DNA from: Candidatus Alistipes avicola
GTDB taxonomy: Bacteria > Bacteroidota > Bacteroidia > Bacteroidales > Rikenellaceae
NCBI GenBank assembly: GCA_019118565.1
Contig: DWYR01000013.1
Location: 1-64,000, forward strand
Direction of reading: 5' to 3'
DNA: 64,000 nucleotides
The notes below the pieces were generated by a model. It saw nothing but the letters and a program-made list of their open reading frames with translations, was not told where the DNA came from and did no database searches. The position numbers and the translations under genes are program-made. Each line of letters opens with the position of its first letter. Position 1 is the first letter of the stretch. Shown piece by piece: positions 7,436-16,584 of this stretch.

Positions 7436-8683
7436 TTATACATTATATCGGATCGAACGATCCGGTTTGACAGTCGATACGATCGAGGCTGGCAGGAGCA
7501 GCAGCAACAGAATAACGGCAATTACCCCGATATTGAGCGGCAACCACCATCCGAGGCTGACCGAGACGGGCACCTCCGAAAGGATGTATCCGGTCGGATC
7601 CAACCGAACCAGATGCAGCCAGTGCTGCAACAGGCAAAGCCCCAATCCGATTACGTTTCCCCAGACGACACCGCGTACGACGATGAAAAGTGCCCGATAG
7701 AGGAAGATCCGGCGCAGAGAGCCATTCTCCATACCCATCGTTTTCAACAGGCCGATCATGCGCGTGCGTTCGAGCACCAGCGTGAGCAGGGCCGTCGCCA
7801 TATTGAACAGCGCCACGACCACCATGATGATCAGGATGACGGCCGCATTGACATTGTGGGTCTTGAGCCAGTCGAAGAGTGCCGGATAGAGGGTCTGCAC
7901 GCTGACAGCCGCATAATCCCAGAACACCTCGTTCTCGGCATCCGCAAAGCACATATTCAACTGGCGGGCATAAGCCGCAGCCTGTGAAAAATTCTCCAAC
8001 GTAATCTCATAACCCGACACCAGCTCCTGCGGCCAGTCCAGCAACCGCTGTACATTGCGCAAATCGGTCATCACGACCGAACGGTCGAACTCATTCATTC
8101 CCGTAGCATAGAGTCCCGAAATCTTGAACCGGTCGCGACGCGGCTGCCCGGATGACTCGACAAAGAGCATCTCGACCTTATCCCCTACCCCCAGTTCCAG
8201 TTCACGGGCAACGCTCTCCGAGATCAGGATCTCCTTCGTACGCACGGAATCACCGACACGAGGCAGCGCCCCGTCCGTGAGATTCTCTCGGAAAAACGAC
8301 CAGTCGTAACTGCCGTCCACCCCCTTGAGCCGGACACCGAGGATCGCATCGGGGGTCTTGACCACCCCCCCCTTTACGGCGTAAGGGGCCATCCTCTCAA
8401 CCCGGCCGGCCGAACGGATCGTCTCTTCGAGTTCGGCACTGCGCTGAACGGGATAAGATTCGAGCGAACGAACGCCCCGCAGGTCCACTACCTCGACATG
8501 GGCAGCGAATCCGACGACACGCTCCGTAATCTCCCTTTTAAATCCCATGATGACCGCCAGCGAAAGAATCATGACGCAGACGCTGAGCGCTACGGCCACG
8601 ACCGCAATACGCACCATGACACCCGGCCGATTGCCGGGTGCAGACTGCGCGATTCTGCGGGCTATAAAAAACTCAAGATTCAC
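7436..8683 (-). CDS. FtsX-like ABC permease, LolC/LolE type
   Basis: A 415-residue inner-membrane protein with the MacB/FtsX arrangement. TM1 is near the N-terminus (about 22-47), a large periplasmic MacB_PCD-like domain follows (about 50-270), then three C-terminal TM segments (about 275-300, 322-350, 375-400). The fold-conserved phrase LERTRMIGLLKTMGM lies between TM2 and TM3. Proteins like this extract lipoproteins from the inner membrane for LolA or act in related export. The matching ATPase gene is not adjacent. The N-terminal block FIARRIAQ is the usual LolC/E start. It is the first gene of the minus-strand operon that continues with menG. Confidence 0.85.
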   Translation of the reverse strand: MNLEFFIARRIAQSAPGNRPGVMVRIAVVAVALSVCVMILSLAVIMGFKREITERVVGFAAHVEVVDLRGVRSLESYPVQRSAELEETIRSAGRVERMAPYAVKGGVVKTPDAILGVRLKGVDGSYDWSFFRENLTDGALPRVGDSVRTKEILISESVARELELGVGDKVEMLFVESSGQPRRDRFKISGLYATGMNEFDRSVVMTDLRNVQRLLDWPQELVSGYEITLENFSQAAAYARQLNMCFADAENEVFWDYAAVSVQTLYPALFDWLKTHNVNAAVILIIMVVVALFNMATALLTLVLERTRMIGLLKTMGMENGSLRRIFLYRALFIVVRGVVWGNVIGLGLCLLQHWLHLVRLDPTGYILSEVPVSVSLGWWLPLNIGVIAVILLLLLLPASIVSTVKPDRSIRYNV

Positions 8684-8733
8684 TCCTCCACTGATTTTGG
8701 CCCATTCTCATGCAAAGTAACACAAATTTTTCT

Positions 8734-8741
8734 TACTTTTG
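8734..8741 (+). promoter_or_regulatory. -7 element TACTTTTG before the SDR gene
   Basis: TACTTTTG matches TAnnTTTG and lies 19 nt before the ATG at 8761. No TTTG at the right distance upstream. It is the only promoter-like box for the operon 8761-14040. Confidence 0.45.
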
Positions 8742-8760
8742 TAAAATTCAAACATTCATT

Positions 8761-9510
8761 ATGAAAAAACAAGCCTTAGTTACCGGAGCCACTTCCGGGA
8801 TCGGACGCGCCACGGCGCTCCGCCTTTCAGTAGTAGGATACGACATCATCGCAACGGGCCGTCGGGCCGACCGTCTGGCCGAACTTAAAGCATCCATCGA
8901 GGCGCAGGGAGGCGCATGCCGCACCCTCTGTTTCGACATCCGCAGCGAAGAGGAGTGCAAGAAGTTCCTCGAACCGATCGAGCAGGTGGACCTGCTGGTC
9001 AACAACGCCGGTCTGGCTGCCGGACTGGAGCACATCGACCAGGGTTCGACCGCAGACTGGGACGCAATGATCGACACCAACGTCAAGGGTCTGCTCTACG
9101 TTACCCGCATCATCTCCCCCAAGATGGTTGCTGCCGGCCACGGCCACATCATCAACCTCGGTTCGATCGCCGGTACGGAGCCTTACGAAAACGGAGCGGT
9201 CTACTGCGCTTCGAAACACGCCGTACACGCCATCTCTCAATCCATGCGTGCCGACCTTCTGAGCCACAACATCAAGGTGAGCGAAATCCGTCCGGGCATG
9301 GTCGAGACCGAATTCTCGCTGGTACGTTTCCACGGAGACCAGCAGAAAGCGGACAAGACCTACGTCGGTGTGGAGCCTCTGACGGGCGACGACATCGCCG
9401 AGACGATCGCCTGGATCGTCCAGCTGCCGGCCCACATGAACGTGAACGACATCGTACTGATGCCCGCCCAGCAGGCCGGAGCCTACTACACCTATCGCAA
9501 AACGAAATAA
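8761..9510 (+). CDS. Short-chain dehydrogenase/reductase (YdfG-like)
   Basis: Classical SDR of 249 residues with an NAD(P) Rossmann fold. TGATSGIG (8-15) binds the cofactor, and RR at 34-35 suggests NADP preference. NNAG (81-84), Ser135, Tyr148 and Lys152 (YCASK) form the catalytic set. The C-terminal half fits the serine/3-hydroxy acid dehydrogenase (YdfG) subgroup, but the substrate cannot be read from sequence. The start at 8761 is chosen because MKKQALVTG is the standard SDR opening and the promoter lies at 8734; a longer frame from 8710 would put the promoter inside the gene. First gene of a five-gene operon, 16 nt before the next. Confidence 0.88.
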   Translation: MKKQALVTGATSGIGRATALRLSVVGYDIIATGRRADRLAELKASIEAQGGACRTLCFDIRSEEECKKFLEPIEQVDLLVNNAGLAAGLEHIDQGSTADWDAMIDTNVKGLLYVTRIISPKMVAAGHGHIINLGSIAGTEPYENGAVYCASKHAVHAISQSMRADLLSHNIKVSEIRPGMVETEFSLVRFHGDQQKADKTYVGVEPLTGDDIAETIAWIVQLPAHMNVNDIVLMPAQQAGAYYTYRKTK

Positions 9511-9526
9511 TTAGCACCGACAAACC

Positions 9527-10291
9527 ATGTTACAGATTCTGACTTTTCTCCAGAGCAACTACTACGCTACGGAATCCGTCGCTTCGAGATACGATGCCGC
9601 CACGATGGGAATGTTCTTTCTGATCCTCGTAATCGGTATTGCCGGCTACATCGTACAGGCACGTCTGCAACACGTTTTCAAGAAATACTCGAAGGTCCCC
9701 TTCCCGGGTGACATGACCGGAGCGGAAGTCGCCGAAAAGATGCTTCGCGACAACAAGATACACAACGTGAAGATCACCCATGTAGCGGGAACGCTGACCG
9801 ACCACTTCAACCCGCAGACGATGACCGTCAACCTGAGCGACGCGGTCTATTCGGGACGCAGCGTTGCGGCGGTAGCCGTCGCCTGCCACGAGTGCGGACA
9901 CGCCATCCAGCACGCCCAGGGATACGCTCCGCTGACCCTGCGTTCGCAGCTGGTCCCCGTCGTGCAGTTCTCGTCCCGCATGGCCATGTTCGTCGTCATC
10001 ATCGGGCTGGTTATTCTGGCCACCACGCAGAACGAACTGCTCTGCTGGATCGGCATCGGCATGATCGCCATGTCGGCCCTCTTTTCGATCATCACCCTGC
10101 CGGTCGAGTATAACGCATCGAACCGCGCCATGGAGTGGCTGGCAAGCAGCCGTACGCTCGAAGGCATCCAACTGCAGCAGGCACGCGAGGCGCTCTCATG
10201 GGCTGCCCGCACCTATCTGGTAGCCGCCCTGAGTGCCGTTGCATCGCTGCTCTACTACGTATTCCTGATCTTAGGCAGCCGAAGAGACTAA
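9527..10291 (+). CDS. Membrane zinc metallopeptidase, YugP family
   Basis: A 254-residue integral membrane protein of the neutral zinc peptidase (YugP/Zn_peptidase_2) family. The zinc motif HECGH is at 121-125 (ACHECGHAIQHA). TM segments lie near 28-46, about 145-165, 172-190 and 228-248. The family block YSGRSVAAVAVACHECGH and the later VEYNASNRAM match YugP proteins. The physiological substrate is unknown. It sits 16 nt after the SDR gene, and its stop is immediately followed by the ATG of the SGNH gene, so expression is coupled. Confidence 0.87.
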   Translation: MLQILTFLQSNYYATESVASRYDAATMGMFFLILVIGIAGYIVQARLQHVFKKYSKVPFPGDMTGAEVAEKMLRDNKIHNVKITHVAGTLTDHFNPQTMTVNLSDAVYSGRSVAAVAVACHECGHAIQHAQGYAPLTLRSQLVPVVQFSSRMAMFVVIIGLVILATTQNELLCWIGIGMIAMSALFSIITLPVEYNASNRAMEWLASSRTLEGIQLQQAREALSWAARTYLVAALSAVASLLYYVFLILGSRRD

Positions 10292-11860
10292 ATGCATTCC
10301 GAAAAGGACTATACGCGTCGTGGCTGGACAGCCGCCGCGCTGCTCATTGTCGTGTTGCTCGGCGTGAGTCTGATACCGCCTCTGGAAGTGGGCGGTATCT
10401 CATTGCGCAGGGCCAACATTCTCTCGGAACTCGTAACGTTCGACGACACGAAGAGCAGCGAAGAGGCCGAAGTAGAGATCGACATCGAGGATTTTGGGAT
10501 CGACCTGCAGCAGGTTGCCCAAATCATCGCCGACACGCTGCCGGCCGAAGCCCCCATTCTCTACGAGTGGGATCTTCGCACGAGCCGCGATACGCTCGGA
10601 CGCTATCCGGGACGCATCGATTCGACGCGTCTGTCGCCCGAACTGATCCCGATCGAGGATTTCGACACGACCGGGCAGAGCCGTATGGTCGCTTTCTATG
10701 AAAAACTGCAACAAAAGGACTCGACGGTCCGCATCGCCGTCATGGGCGACTCGTTCATCGAGGGGGACATCCTCTCGTCCGACCTGCGTGAGCGGATGCA
10801 GCTGCGCTTCGGCGGAGCCGGTTCCGGCTTTGCTCCGATGGCTTCACCCCTGACCGGATTCCGTCGCACGATCAAGACCCAGTCGAAAGGATGGAACTCC
10901 TACAACATCATGCAACGCCGCACGACTCCGGCATCGCTGGCCGACTCCTACTACATTTCGGGCTGGATCTGCCAACCATCGGATGGGGCAACGGTCCGCT
11001 GGGAGGGATCGTCCGACCGGGAGCGTCTGGACAGTTGCCAAGCGGTTCGCATCTTCTTCATCAGCCGCGACGAAAGCCGTGTGGAGGTAGTCGTAAACGA
11101 CCGCCAACACCGGATCTTCGAGATTGAGGGCGATCCCAACGTTCGACAAATCGCCGTCTATGGAGCGATCCGCTCGATCGAACTTCGGATCCTTTCCGGA
11201 GCGGCTGGATTTGTCGGCTACGGAGCCATCTTCGAGGCGGGAGCAGGTGTCGTAGTAGACAACTACTCGATCCGCAGCAACAACGGCCAGGCCATGTTCT
11301 GGACCTCGCCCTCGGTCAATGCACAGATCGATGCCATGCTCGACTACGACCTGGTGATTCTCCAATACGGACTCAACATCATGCAGCCCGGCGTACATTC
11401 ATTCAGCCGCTACGGGGCACAGATCGAGAAGATGATCGCCTACACACGCCAATGTTTCCCCAACGCCGCAATTCTGGTAATGAGCGTGAGCGACCGCTCG
11501 GTAAAATCCGATACGGGATTCGTTCCGATGGACTCGGCTCCCTATATGGTAGAGGCCCAGCGACGGGCAGCCGAGCGATGCGGTGCAGCCTTCTGGAGTG
11601 CATACGACGCAATGCAGTCATTGGGCGGCATGGCCCGCTTCGTTGCAAACGGATGGGCCGGCAAGGACTACACCCACATCAATTTCGCAGGAGGACGACG
11701 CGTTGCATGGGCCCTCTACGACGCAATCAACCGTGGTGTCGAAGAGCATGAATATGTCGAGCCGGTGCACTACGAGAACATCATCGGCCCGGAAGAGGCA
11801 ATTATCCCGGAACTGATCCTTCCGGGACCCTCTTTGCCGGCCGCACCTCTTAAACTGTAA
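10292..11860 (+). CDS. Membrane-anchored SGNH/GDSL-family hydrolase
   Basis: A 522-residue protein with one N-terminal TM helix (14-30) and a large periplasmic part. The SGNH blocks are visible: block I VMGDSFIEGD with Ser154, a Gly/Asn block near LQYGLNIM, and a C-terminal Asp-x-x-His in DYTHINFAGGRR. Such hydrolases paired with an MBOAT protein act as the periplasmic partner in O-acetylation of polysaccharides (AlgX/PatB-like logic). The next gene is an MBOAT acyltransferase, 2 nt away, which supports that role. The acceptor polymer is not known. It starts directly at the stop of the peptidase gene. Confidence 0.8.
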   Translation: MHSEKDYTRRGWTAAALLIVVLLGVSLIPPLEVGGISLRRANILSELVTFDDTKSSEEAEVEIDIEDFGIDLQQVAQIIADTLPAEAPILYEWDLRTSRDTLGRYPGRIDSTRLSPELIPIEDFDTTGQSRMVAFYEKLQQKDSTVRIAVMGDSFIEGDILSSDLRERMQLRFGGAGSGFAPMASPLTGFRRTIKTQSKGWNSYNIMQRRTTPASLADSYYISGWICQPSDGATVRWEGSSDRERLDSCQAVRIFFISRDESRVEVVVNDRQHRIFEIEGDPNVRQIAVYGAIRSIELRILSGAAGFVGYGAIFEAGAGVVVDNYSIRSNNGQAMFWTSPSVNAQIDAMLDYDLVILQYGLNIMQPGVHSFSRYGAQIEKMIAYTRQCFPNAAILVMSVSDRSVKSDTGFVPMDSAPYMVEAQRRAAERCGAAFWSAYDAMQSLGGMARFVANGWAGKDYTHINFAGGRRVAWALYDAINRGVEEHEYVEPVHYENIIGPEEAIIPELILPGPSLPAAPLKL

Positions 11861-11862
11861 CG

Positions 11863-13368
11863 ATGGAGATCCGACTGGTAGACCATATCGGTGAGAAACT
11901 GCTCTCGATGCTGACATATGACGCTTCGCAGCCGATGATCTTCAGCAGCGGACTGTTCCTGTTTCTCTTCGCGGGATTCCTCTTTTTCTACGGGTTCATG
12001 CGAAAGACCCCGACCCTGCGAATCCTCTACGTTGTCCTCTTCTCGCTCTACTTCTACTACAAGTCGAGCGGCATCTATTTCCTACTGCTCATCTTCGCTT
12101 CGGTGAGCGACTACTGGATCGCCCACGCCATGCATCGCAGTCGGACACGACGCGCCCGGTTGTGGCTGGTCACCCTCAGCATCCTCATCAACCTCGGTAT
12201 GCTGGGATATTTCAAGTACACGAACTTCCTGATCGAAATCTCGAACAACCTCTTCGGCGAAGGATTCCTCAGTTTTCAGAATATTTTCCTGCCGGTCGGC
12301 ATCTCGTTCTTCGTCTTCCAGTCGATGAGCTACACGATTGATGTCTATCGAGGCCAACTCAAGCCCCTCGACAACTGGCTGGATTACCTCTTCTACCTCT
12401 CGTTCTTCCCGCAGCTGGTAGCCGGCCCGATCGTCCGGGCCAGGGATTTCCTACCCCAGATTCGTCAAAATCCTCTCCGCGTAACCCGCCAGATGTTCGG
12501 ATTCGGCGTTTTCCTGATCCTGACCGGACTGTTCAAAAAAGGGGTTATCTCGGACTACATCTCACTGAACTTCGTAGACCGGATCTTCGACGAACCGTTG
12601 CTCTACTCCGGCTTCGAATGCCTGATGGGAATCTACGGCTACGCCCTACAGATCTACTGCGACTTCTCGGGCTACTCCGACATGGCCATCGGCATCGCAC
12701 TGCTGTTGGGGTTCCATTTCCCAAAAAACTTCGATGCTCCCTACAAATCGGCCACCATCACCGAATTCTGGCGGCGGTGGCATATTTCATTCTCCTCCTG
12801 GTTGCGAGACTATCTCTACATACCGCTCGGAGGCAATCGCAAAGGGCACGTACGTACCTACATCAACCTGCTCATCACCATGCTGCTGGGAGGTTTGTGG
12901 CACGGGGCGGCCGTCCGGTTTATCCTATGGGGAGCATTGCATGGCATGGCTCTGGCCATCCACAAACTCTGGATGAGTATCTTCCCGCGGCAAAAGGCTC
13001 TGGGTTACCAGATGCACTGGCCCTGGCGACTCATCGGCGTGCTGATCACTTTTAATTTTGTCTGCTTCGGCTGGCTCTTCTTCCGGGCCGAATCGATGCA
13101 GACAGCCTCGCTGATGCTCCACCAGATCTTCGAGAACTTCAATCCGACCATCATTCCGCAGGTACTCGCAGGATATACCGGAGTCTTCCTGCTGATCCTG
13201 CTCGGATATGCGCTTCATATGCTCCCCGGTTTGTGCGAGGATTGGGCCAAACGGGTAGTGACGGCCATGCCGCTCATGGCCCAGGTTCTGTTGGCCGCCT
13301 GCATCGTCTGGATTGTCATGCAGGTCAAATCGAGCGACATACAACCCTTTATCTATTTCCAATTCTAA
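11863..13368 (+). CDS. MBOAT O-acyltransferase (AlgI/DltB-like)
   Basis: A 501-residue polytopic protein of the membrane-bound O-acyltransferase family, which moves acyl (usually acetyl) groups across the inner membrane to extracytoplasmic acceptors. Around ten TM helices are visible. Family blocks include LPVGISFFVFQSMSYTIDVY, YCDFSGYSDMAIG, FWRRWHISFSSWLRDYLYIP and the catalytic histidine in LGGLWHGA (His347). With the upstream SGNH hydrolase it forms a two-component O-acylation system. Genes before and after are tightly spaced (2 and 12 nt). Confidence 0.9.
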   Translation: MEIRLVDHIGEKLLSMLTYDASQPMIFSSGLFLFLFAGFLFFYGFMRKTPTLRILYVVLFSLYFYYKSSGIYFLLLIFASVSDYWIAHAMHRSRTRRARLWLVTLSILINLGMLGYFKYTNFLIEISNNLFGEGFLSFQNIFLPVGISFFVFQSMSYTIDVYRGQLKPLDNWLDYLFYLSFFPQLVAGPIVRARDFLPQIRQNPLRVTRQMFGFGVFLILTGLFKKGVISDYISLNFVDRIFDEPLLYSGFECLMGIYGYALQIYCDFSGYSDMAIGIALLLGFHFPKNFDAPYKSATITEFWRRWHISFSSWLRDYLYIPLGGNRKGHVRTYINLLITMLLGGLWHGAAVRFILWGALHGMALAIHKLWMSIFPRQKALGYQMHWPWRLIGVLITFNFVCFGWLFFRAESMQTASLMLHQIFENFNPTIIPQVLAGYTGVFLLILLGYALHMLPGLCEDWAKRVVTAMPLMAQVLLAACIVWIVMQVKSSDIQPFIYFQF

Positions 13369-13380
13369 ACCGTCCGCACC

Positions 13381-14040
13381 ATGTACGACTGCGACCACTC
13401 CCTTTTTCTAACGCTTAACTTTGACGGCGGCCCCCTCTTCGACAAAATCATGCTGGCCGTATCGGGAACAGCCCTGTGGATTCCCTTCTACCTGCTGATC
13501 CTCTGGCTCGTCTGGCGACGTTACGGATGGCGAAATCTCATCTTGTTCATTTTAGCTTTAGCCGTCGGACTGGTCCTCTCGGACATGATCTGCGGTATTT
13601 TCAAGCATACAGGCCCGCTAAAGAACCTTTGGGCGGATCTTGCGCCCCGTTGGCGCCCCATGTTCACGCCCGAACTGGAGAACCTCCCGATTCCGGCCGA
13701 CTCGCTCTTCAGTTGGCGCCACGCCGGAATCCCCACTCCCGAAGGGATCGTCCACGTACCAGCCGAAGCTATCTCCGGCAAGTATGGAACCGTCTCTTCG
13801 CACGCAGCCACGATCGTAGCCGTCGTAACTCTCTCGGCCGCCGCTATCCGCCGCCACTGGTTCACGATCCTCGGCATCGTCGCCACGTTGCTCATCTGCT
13901 ATTCGCGCATCTATCTGGCCAAACACTTCCCGATCGACCTGCTGCTCGGAGCCGGAGTCGGACTTCTGGTCGGCGGGGCAGCCTATTGGGGATACAAGAA
14001 GCTGGGACGCGGCTTTTTCAAACCGGTTGCCCGACAATAA
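13381..14040 (+). CDS. PAP2-family membrane phosphatase
   Basis: A 219-residue membrane protein with five to six TM helices and the three PAP2 motifs. These are a KxxxxxxRP-like block (KNLWADLAPRWRP), SSHAAT (about 139-144, catalytic His) and SRIYLAKHFPID (second catalytic His followed by Asp). PAP2 enzymes dephosphorylate lipid phosphates such as undecaprenyl pyrophosphate or phosphatidate, or the lipid A 1-phosphate. Here it ends an operon with an O-acylation pair, so an envelope lipid or carrier is the likely substrate. A hairpin terminator follows. Confidence 0.85.
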   Translation: MYDCDHSLFLTLNFDGGPLFDKIMLAVSGTALWIPFYLLILWLVWRRYGWRNLILFILALAVGLVLSDMICGIFKHTGPLKNLWADLAPRWRPMFTPELENLPIPADSLFSWRHAGIPTPEGIVHVPAEAISGKYGTVSSHAATIVAVVTLSAAAIRRHWFTILGIVATLLICYSRIYLAKHFPIDLLLGAGVGLLVGGAAYWGYKKLGRGFFKPVARQ

Positions 14041-14065
14041 GCCAGACTTTCAGCCATAGAAAAAC

Positions 14066-14102
14066 AAAGAGGAGCGCCGAAAGGACACTCCTCTTTTCTT
14101 TT
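14066..14102 (+). terminator. Terminator of the 8761-14040 operon
   Basis: AAAGAGGAGCG pairs with CACTCCTCTTT with one mismatch over a short loop, followed by TTCTTTTG. It lies between convergent genes and may serve both strands. Confidence 0.7.
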
Positions 14103-14120
14103 GCTTGAACCGGACGGGAA

Positions 14121-16220
14121 TCAATACCCCCAATCCGACGGATTACACTGCTCCTTGACCGATTCCGGGACATCAGGGAAGAAGGTGAAGCCGGTCAGTG
14201 CCTCGATCTCCTTGACCGATTTCATGTAAGCGGGGCCGAGCGTCGGCGAGGTTGAGTTGGAGACCGGATCGACCTCCGAGTGCGAGAACCAAAATCCGAC
14301 CGAAATCAGCTCCGAGGCATCGCACTCCTGGATCGCCTTGCCCGTGTTGCCGTCGCGCGTACGCAGGATCAGCTTGTAGTAGTGGGTCGGCACGATACAA
14401 TCCTTCGAATACTCCTCGATGTAGTAGCGAACCCCCTGGTAGGTGTAGGTCGCATCCTTGGCGACCGTATTCTCATTCTCGAAGTAGGCACCCGAGACGC
14501 AGTAAAGCGTGTCGGCACAGACATAGTAGTCCTGAATCCAAATCTCGGCATCGTTCCACAACTTGTTGAAAGCCGCTCCGGCCTGAGGCGAAACGTTGCT
14601 CGAATAGAAAGTCTGGGCGTTGAGTTCCGACCCAGCACCGCCCCGATAGTTGGACATCAGCATGTGTCCACGCCCCCATTGCACATCGAGATCGGGGGAA
14701 TAGAGCGAGACGTATTCGATCCCGGCAATCGGATACATGATCGCCTGCTGCCAGTCGGTCATGTAGGGATCCTTGGCCCAGACATTGGTACGTCCGGATC
14801 CCTCCTCGTAGCAGGCATGCTGCGGATGGGCGATCCAGAGGGGACAGTGACGGCGTGTATCGTAACAATAGGTGAAGTTACGCACATGCTGTCCCGACAC
14901 GACCGTCGTAGCCCAATGGGTATTGACCACGTAATCGCCCGTCGAGTAGGCCTCGAGCGGCAGCTCCGCCCAACGGTAATCGCGAACAACGGTTTCGAGC
15001 GATACGACCTGTCCGCCGGGCCCGGTCGAAAGCATCAGGTCGTCGAAATTGATGCCGTACGATTGCGAACCATGCGGGGCCAGACGGATGTAGAGTTTGT
15101 CGACCGGAGCGGCCAGCGTGAAATCGACCGAGATATACTCCCAGTAGTTGTAGGTTGTGGCCCCCTGGTAGGAGATCTCCTTCCACGACACGCCGTCGCT
15201 GCTGAGCATGATCCGGCAGTCGGACGAGGTAAAGGAGGAGCCCATCGAGAGGGTCAGGTTGGTCTGGTCGGGTGTCAGCGAGATCTCATTCACCACGAAA
15301 TAGGGATCCTGATCAAACCACACACGCATGTGGTTGACACCCGAGGCCTCCGGATAGCGACCCGCCGATCCGAACTGCTCATTGTACAGACGTGCCCGAC
15401 GCGTGGTATAGCTCACGGCCGAGGCTCCCGGTCCGACCGGATTCTGCCAGGAGGTACTCTTGTCGGCCCAATCCGAATAGGGGGTTCCGTCGAAATCCTC
15501 ATAGTAGATCAACTCGGCTTCGACCGGAGCAGGCGTATAGGTCACCGAGACCTCGCGCGTCACCGCCTGATCCCCCTCGCCGGCCGTCACGGTAATCGTC
15601 GAGGTCACGTTGGCCGGCGATGCGGTAATCTGGATCGTTCCGTCACCCTCGCCTTCGGCCGGCGTAAAGGCAAGACCGCTACTCTGTGTGGTTGCCTTCC
15701 AAGCCGCATTGCTTCGTACCGTTACCACGTTGGCTGCCGGATCATCCGGATTGAACTGGATTTCGTCAGGGATAACCTCCAGCGACACTTCGTCGGTCGG
15801 ATCGTCGGGTGCCTTTCCCCGCGTCACCTGCGTAGCATTGCTCCGGAGCGGCTGACGACCATCGTCGTAACGGTGTACGGCCCGGATAGTCACCCCGCTC
15901 TCATAAGGCATCGTCTCGATGCGAAACGACCCGCTGCCGACACCGGAGGTCCGGTTCACCGAAACTCCCTCGTCCGGCGAAATCTCCAGCGACCAGGTCA
16001 ACCCCTCGGTCGCCGTTACGGTCACCGTATTAGAGGCAGCATCGGTTTCGCTGAAGGTCAAAGTCTCGGGCGACAGAGTCAATTGATCCTCTTTCGTATC
16101 GTCCACCCCGTCGCTGCCGCTGCAGCCGGCCAACATCGTCAATACGACGGCCAGTACAACCACGAACGACCAACGGAACATCCCGAAAGGTCTTTTCAAA
16201 AAAAGGATGAAAGAACTCAT
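14121..16220 (-). CDS. BACON-like lipoprotein with an anchor-like domain and a DNA/RNA non-specific endonuclease domain
   Basis: A 699-residue exported lipoprotein (signal ending LAGC, Cys33). Order of domains: two Ig/BACON-like repeats (about 45-130 and 147-230, each with an ITV/VTV strand pattern and NAAWKAT); a jelly-roll-like region starting YYEDFDG (239-400); then a C-terminal nuclease-like domain (about 410-660). The nuclease part resembles Serratia-type DNA/RNA non-specific endonucleases: WGRGHM (His519 as the expected general base), NAQTFYSSNVSPQ and a following FNKLWNDAE. The usual DRGH reads GRGH here. Likely role: degradation of extracellular nucleic acid at the cell surface. It is a single gene with its own promoter (16404-16433). 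Confidence 0.82.
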   Translation of the reverse strand: MSSFILFLKRPFGMFRWSFVVVLAVVLTMLAGCSGSDGVDDTKEDQLTLSPETLTFSETDAASNTVTVTATEGLTWSLEISPDEGVSVNRTSGVGSGSFRIETMPYESGVTIRAVHRYDDGRQPLRSNATQVTRGKAPDDPTDEVSLEVIPDEIQFNPDDPAANVVTVRSNAAWKATTQSSGLAFTPAEGEGDGTIQITASPANVTSTITVTAGEGDQAVTREVSVTYTPAPVEAELIYYEDFDGTPYSDWADKSTSWQNPVGPGASAVSYTTRRARLYNEQFGSAGRYPEASGVNHMRVWFDQDPYFVVNEISLTPDQTNLTLSMGSSFTSSDCRIMLSSDGVSWKEISYQGATTYNYWEYISVDFTLAAPVDKLYIRLAPHGSQSYGINFDDLMLSTGPGGQVVSLETVVRDYRWAELPLEAYSTGDYVVNTHWATTVVSGQHVRNFTYCYDTRRHCPLWIAHPQHACYEEGSGRTNVWAKDPYMTDWQQAIMYPIAGIEYVSLYSPDLDVQWGRGHMLMSNYRGGAGSELNAQTFYSSNVSPQAGAAFNKLWNDAEIWIQDYYVCADTLYCVSGAYFENENTVAKDATYTYQGVRYYIEEYSKDCIVPTHYYKLILRTRDGNTGKAIQECDASELISVGFWFSHSEVDPVSNSTSPTLGPAYMKSVKEIEALTGFTFFPDVPESVKEQCNPSDWGY

Positions 16221-16403
16221 AATGTTTTAATTATTAGGGTTATTATAAATGGGTTATGGATTTTCCACAGACACATCGACTCTCTACACGGTCCAGCCTC
16301 TCCGGCTTCGAAAGTCGGCCTCGTTCAGGATGCGCCTCTCTCAAATCATGTCGAACGGAGAACAGATACGCACCACATAAATATTGTCGATACCTTACGG
16401 ATA

Positions 16404-16433
16404 CAAATATACGAAAAAAGAAAAAAAATCAAA
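16404..16433 (-). promoter_or_regulatory. Promoter of the nuclease lipoprotein (TTTG-N18-TATATTTG)
   Basis: On the minus strand TTTG (16433-16430), 18 nt, TATATTTG (16411-16404). It gives a 5' UTR of about 180 nt (16400-16221) in which I see no gene or obvious riboswitch. Confidence 0.6.
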
Positions 16434-16533
16434 AGGGGGAATCGGCTCGACCGATTCGTAAGGGCCCGACATCACTTCGGAATAAAAATCCGATTCCGGA
16501 ACTTTACGAATTCGAATATTCGACGGATTTTAT

Positions 16534-16541
16534 TACATTTG
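16534..16541 (+). promoter_or_regulatory. lysS -7 element TACATTTG
   Basis: An exact TAnnTTTG match 43 nt before the lysS ATG. The -33 position shows only TTCG, a weak match. Confidence 0.5.
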
Positions 16542-16584
16542 CAGTAATGATCGAAAAATAAATGAAATAAAAGATACCACAAGC

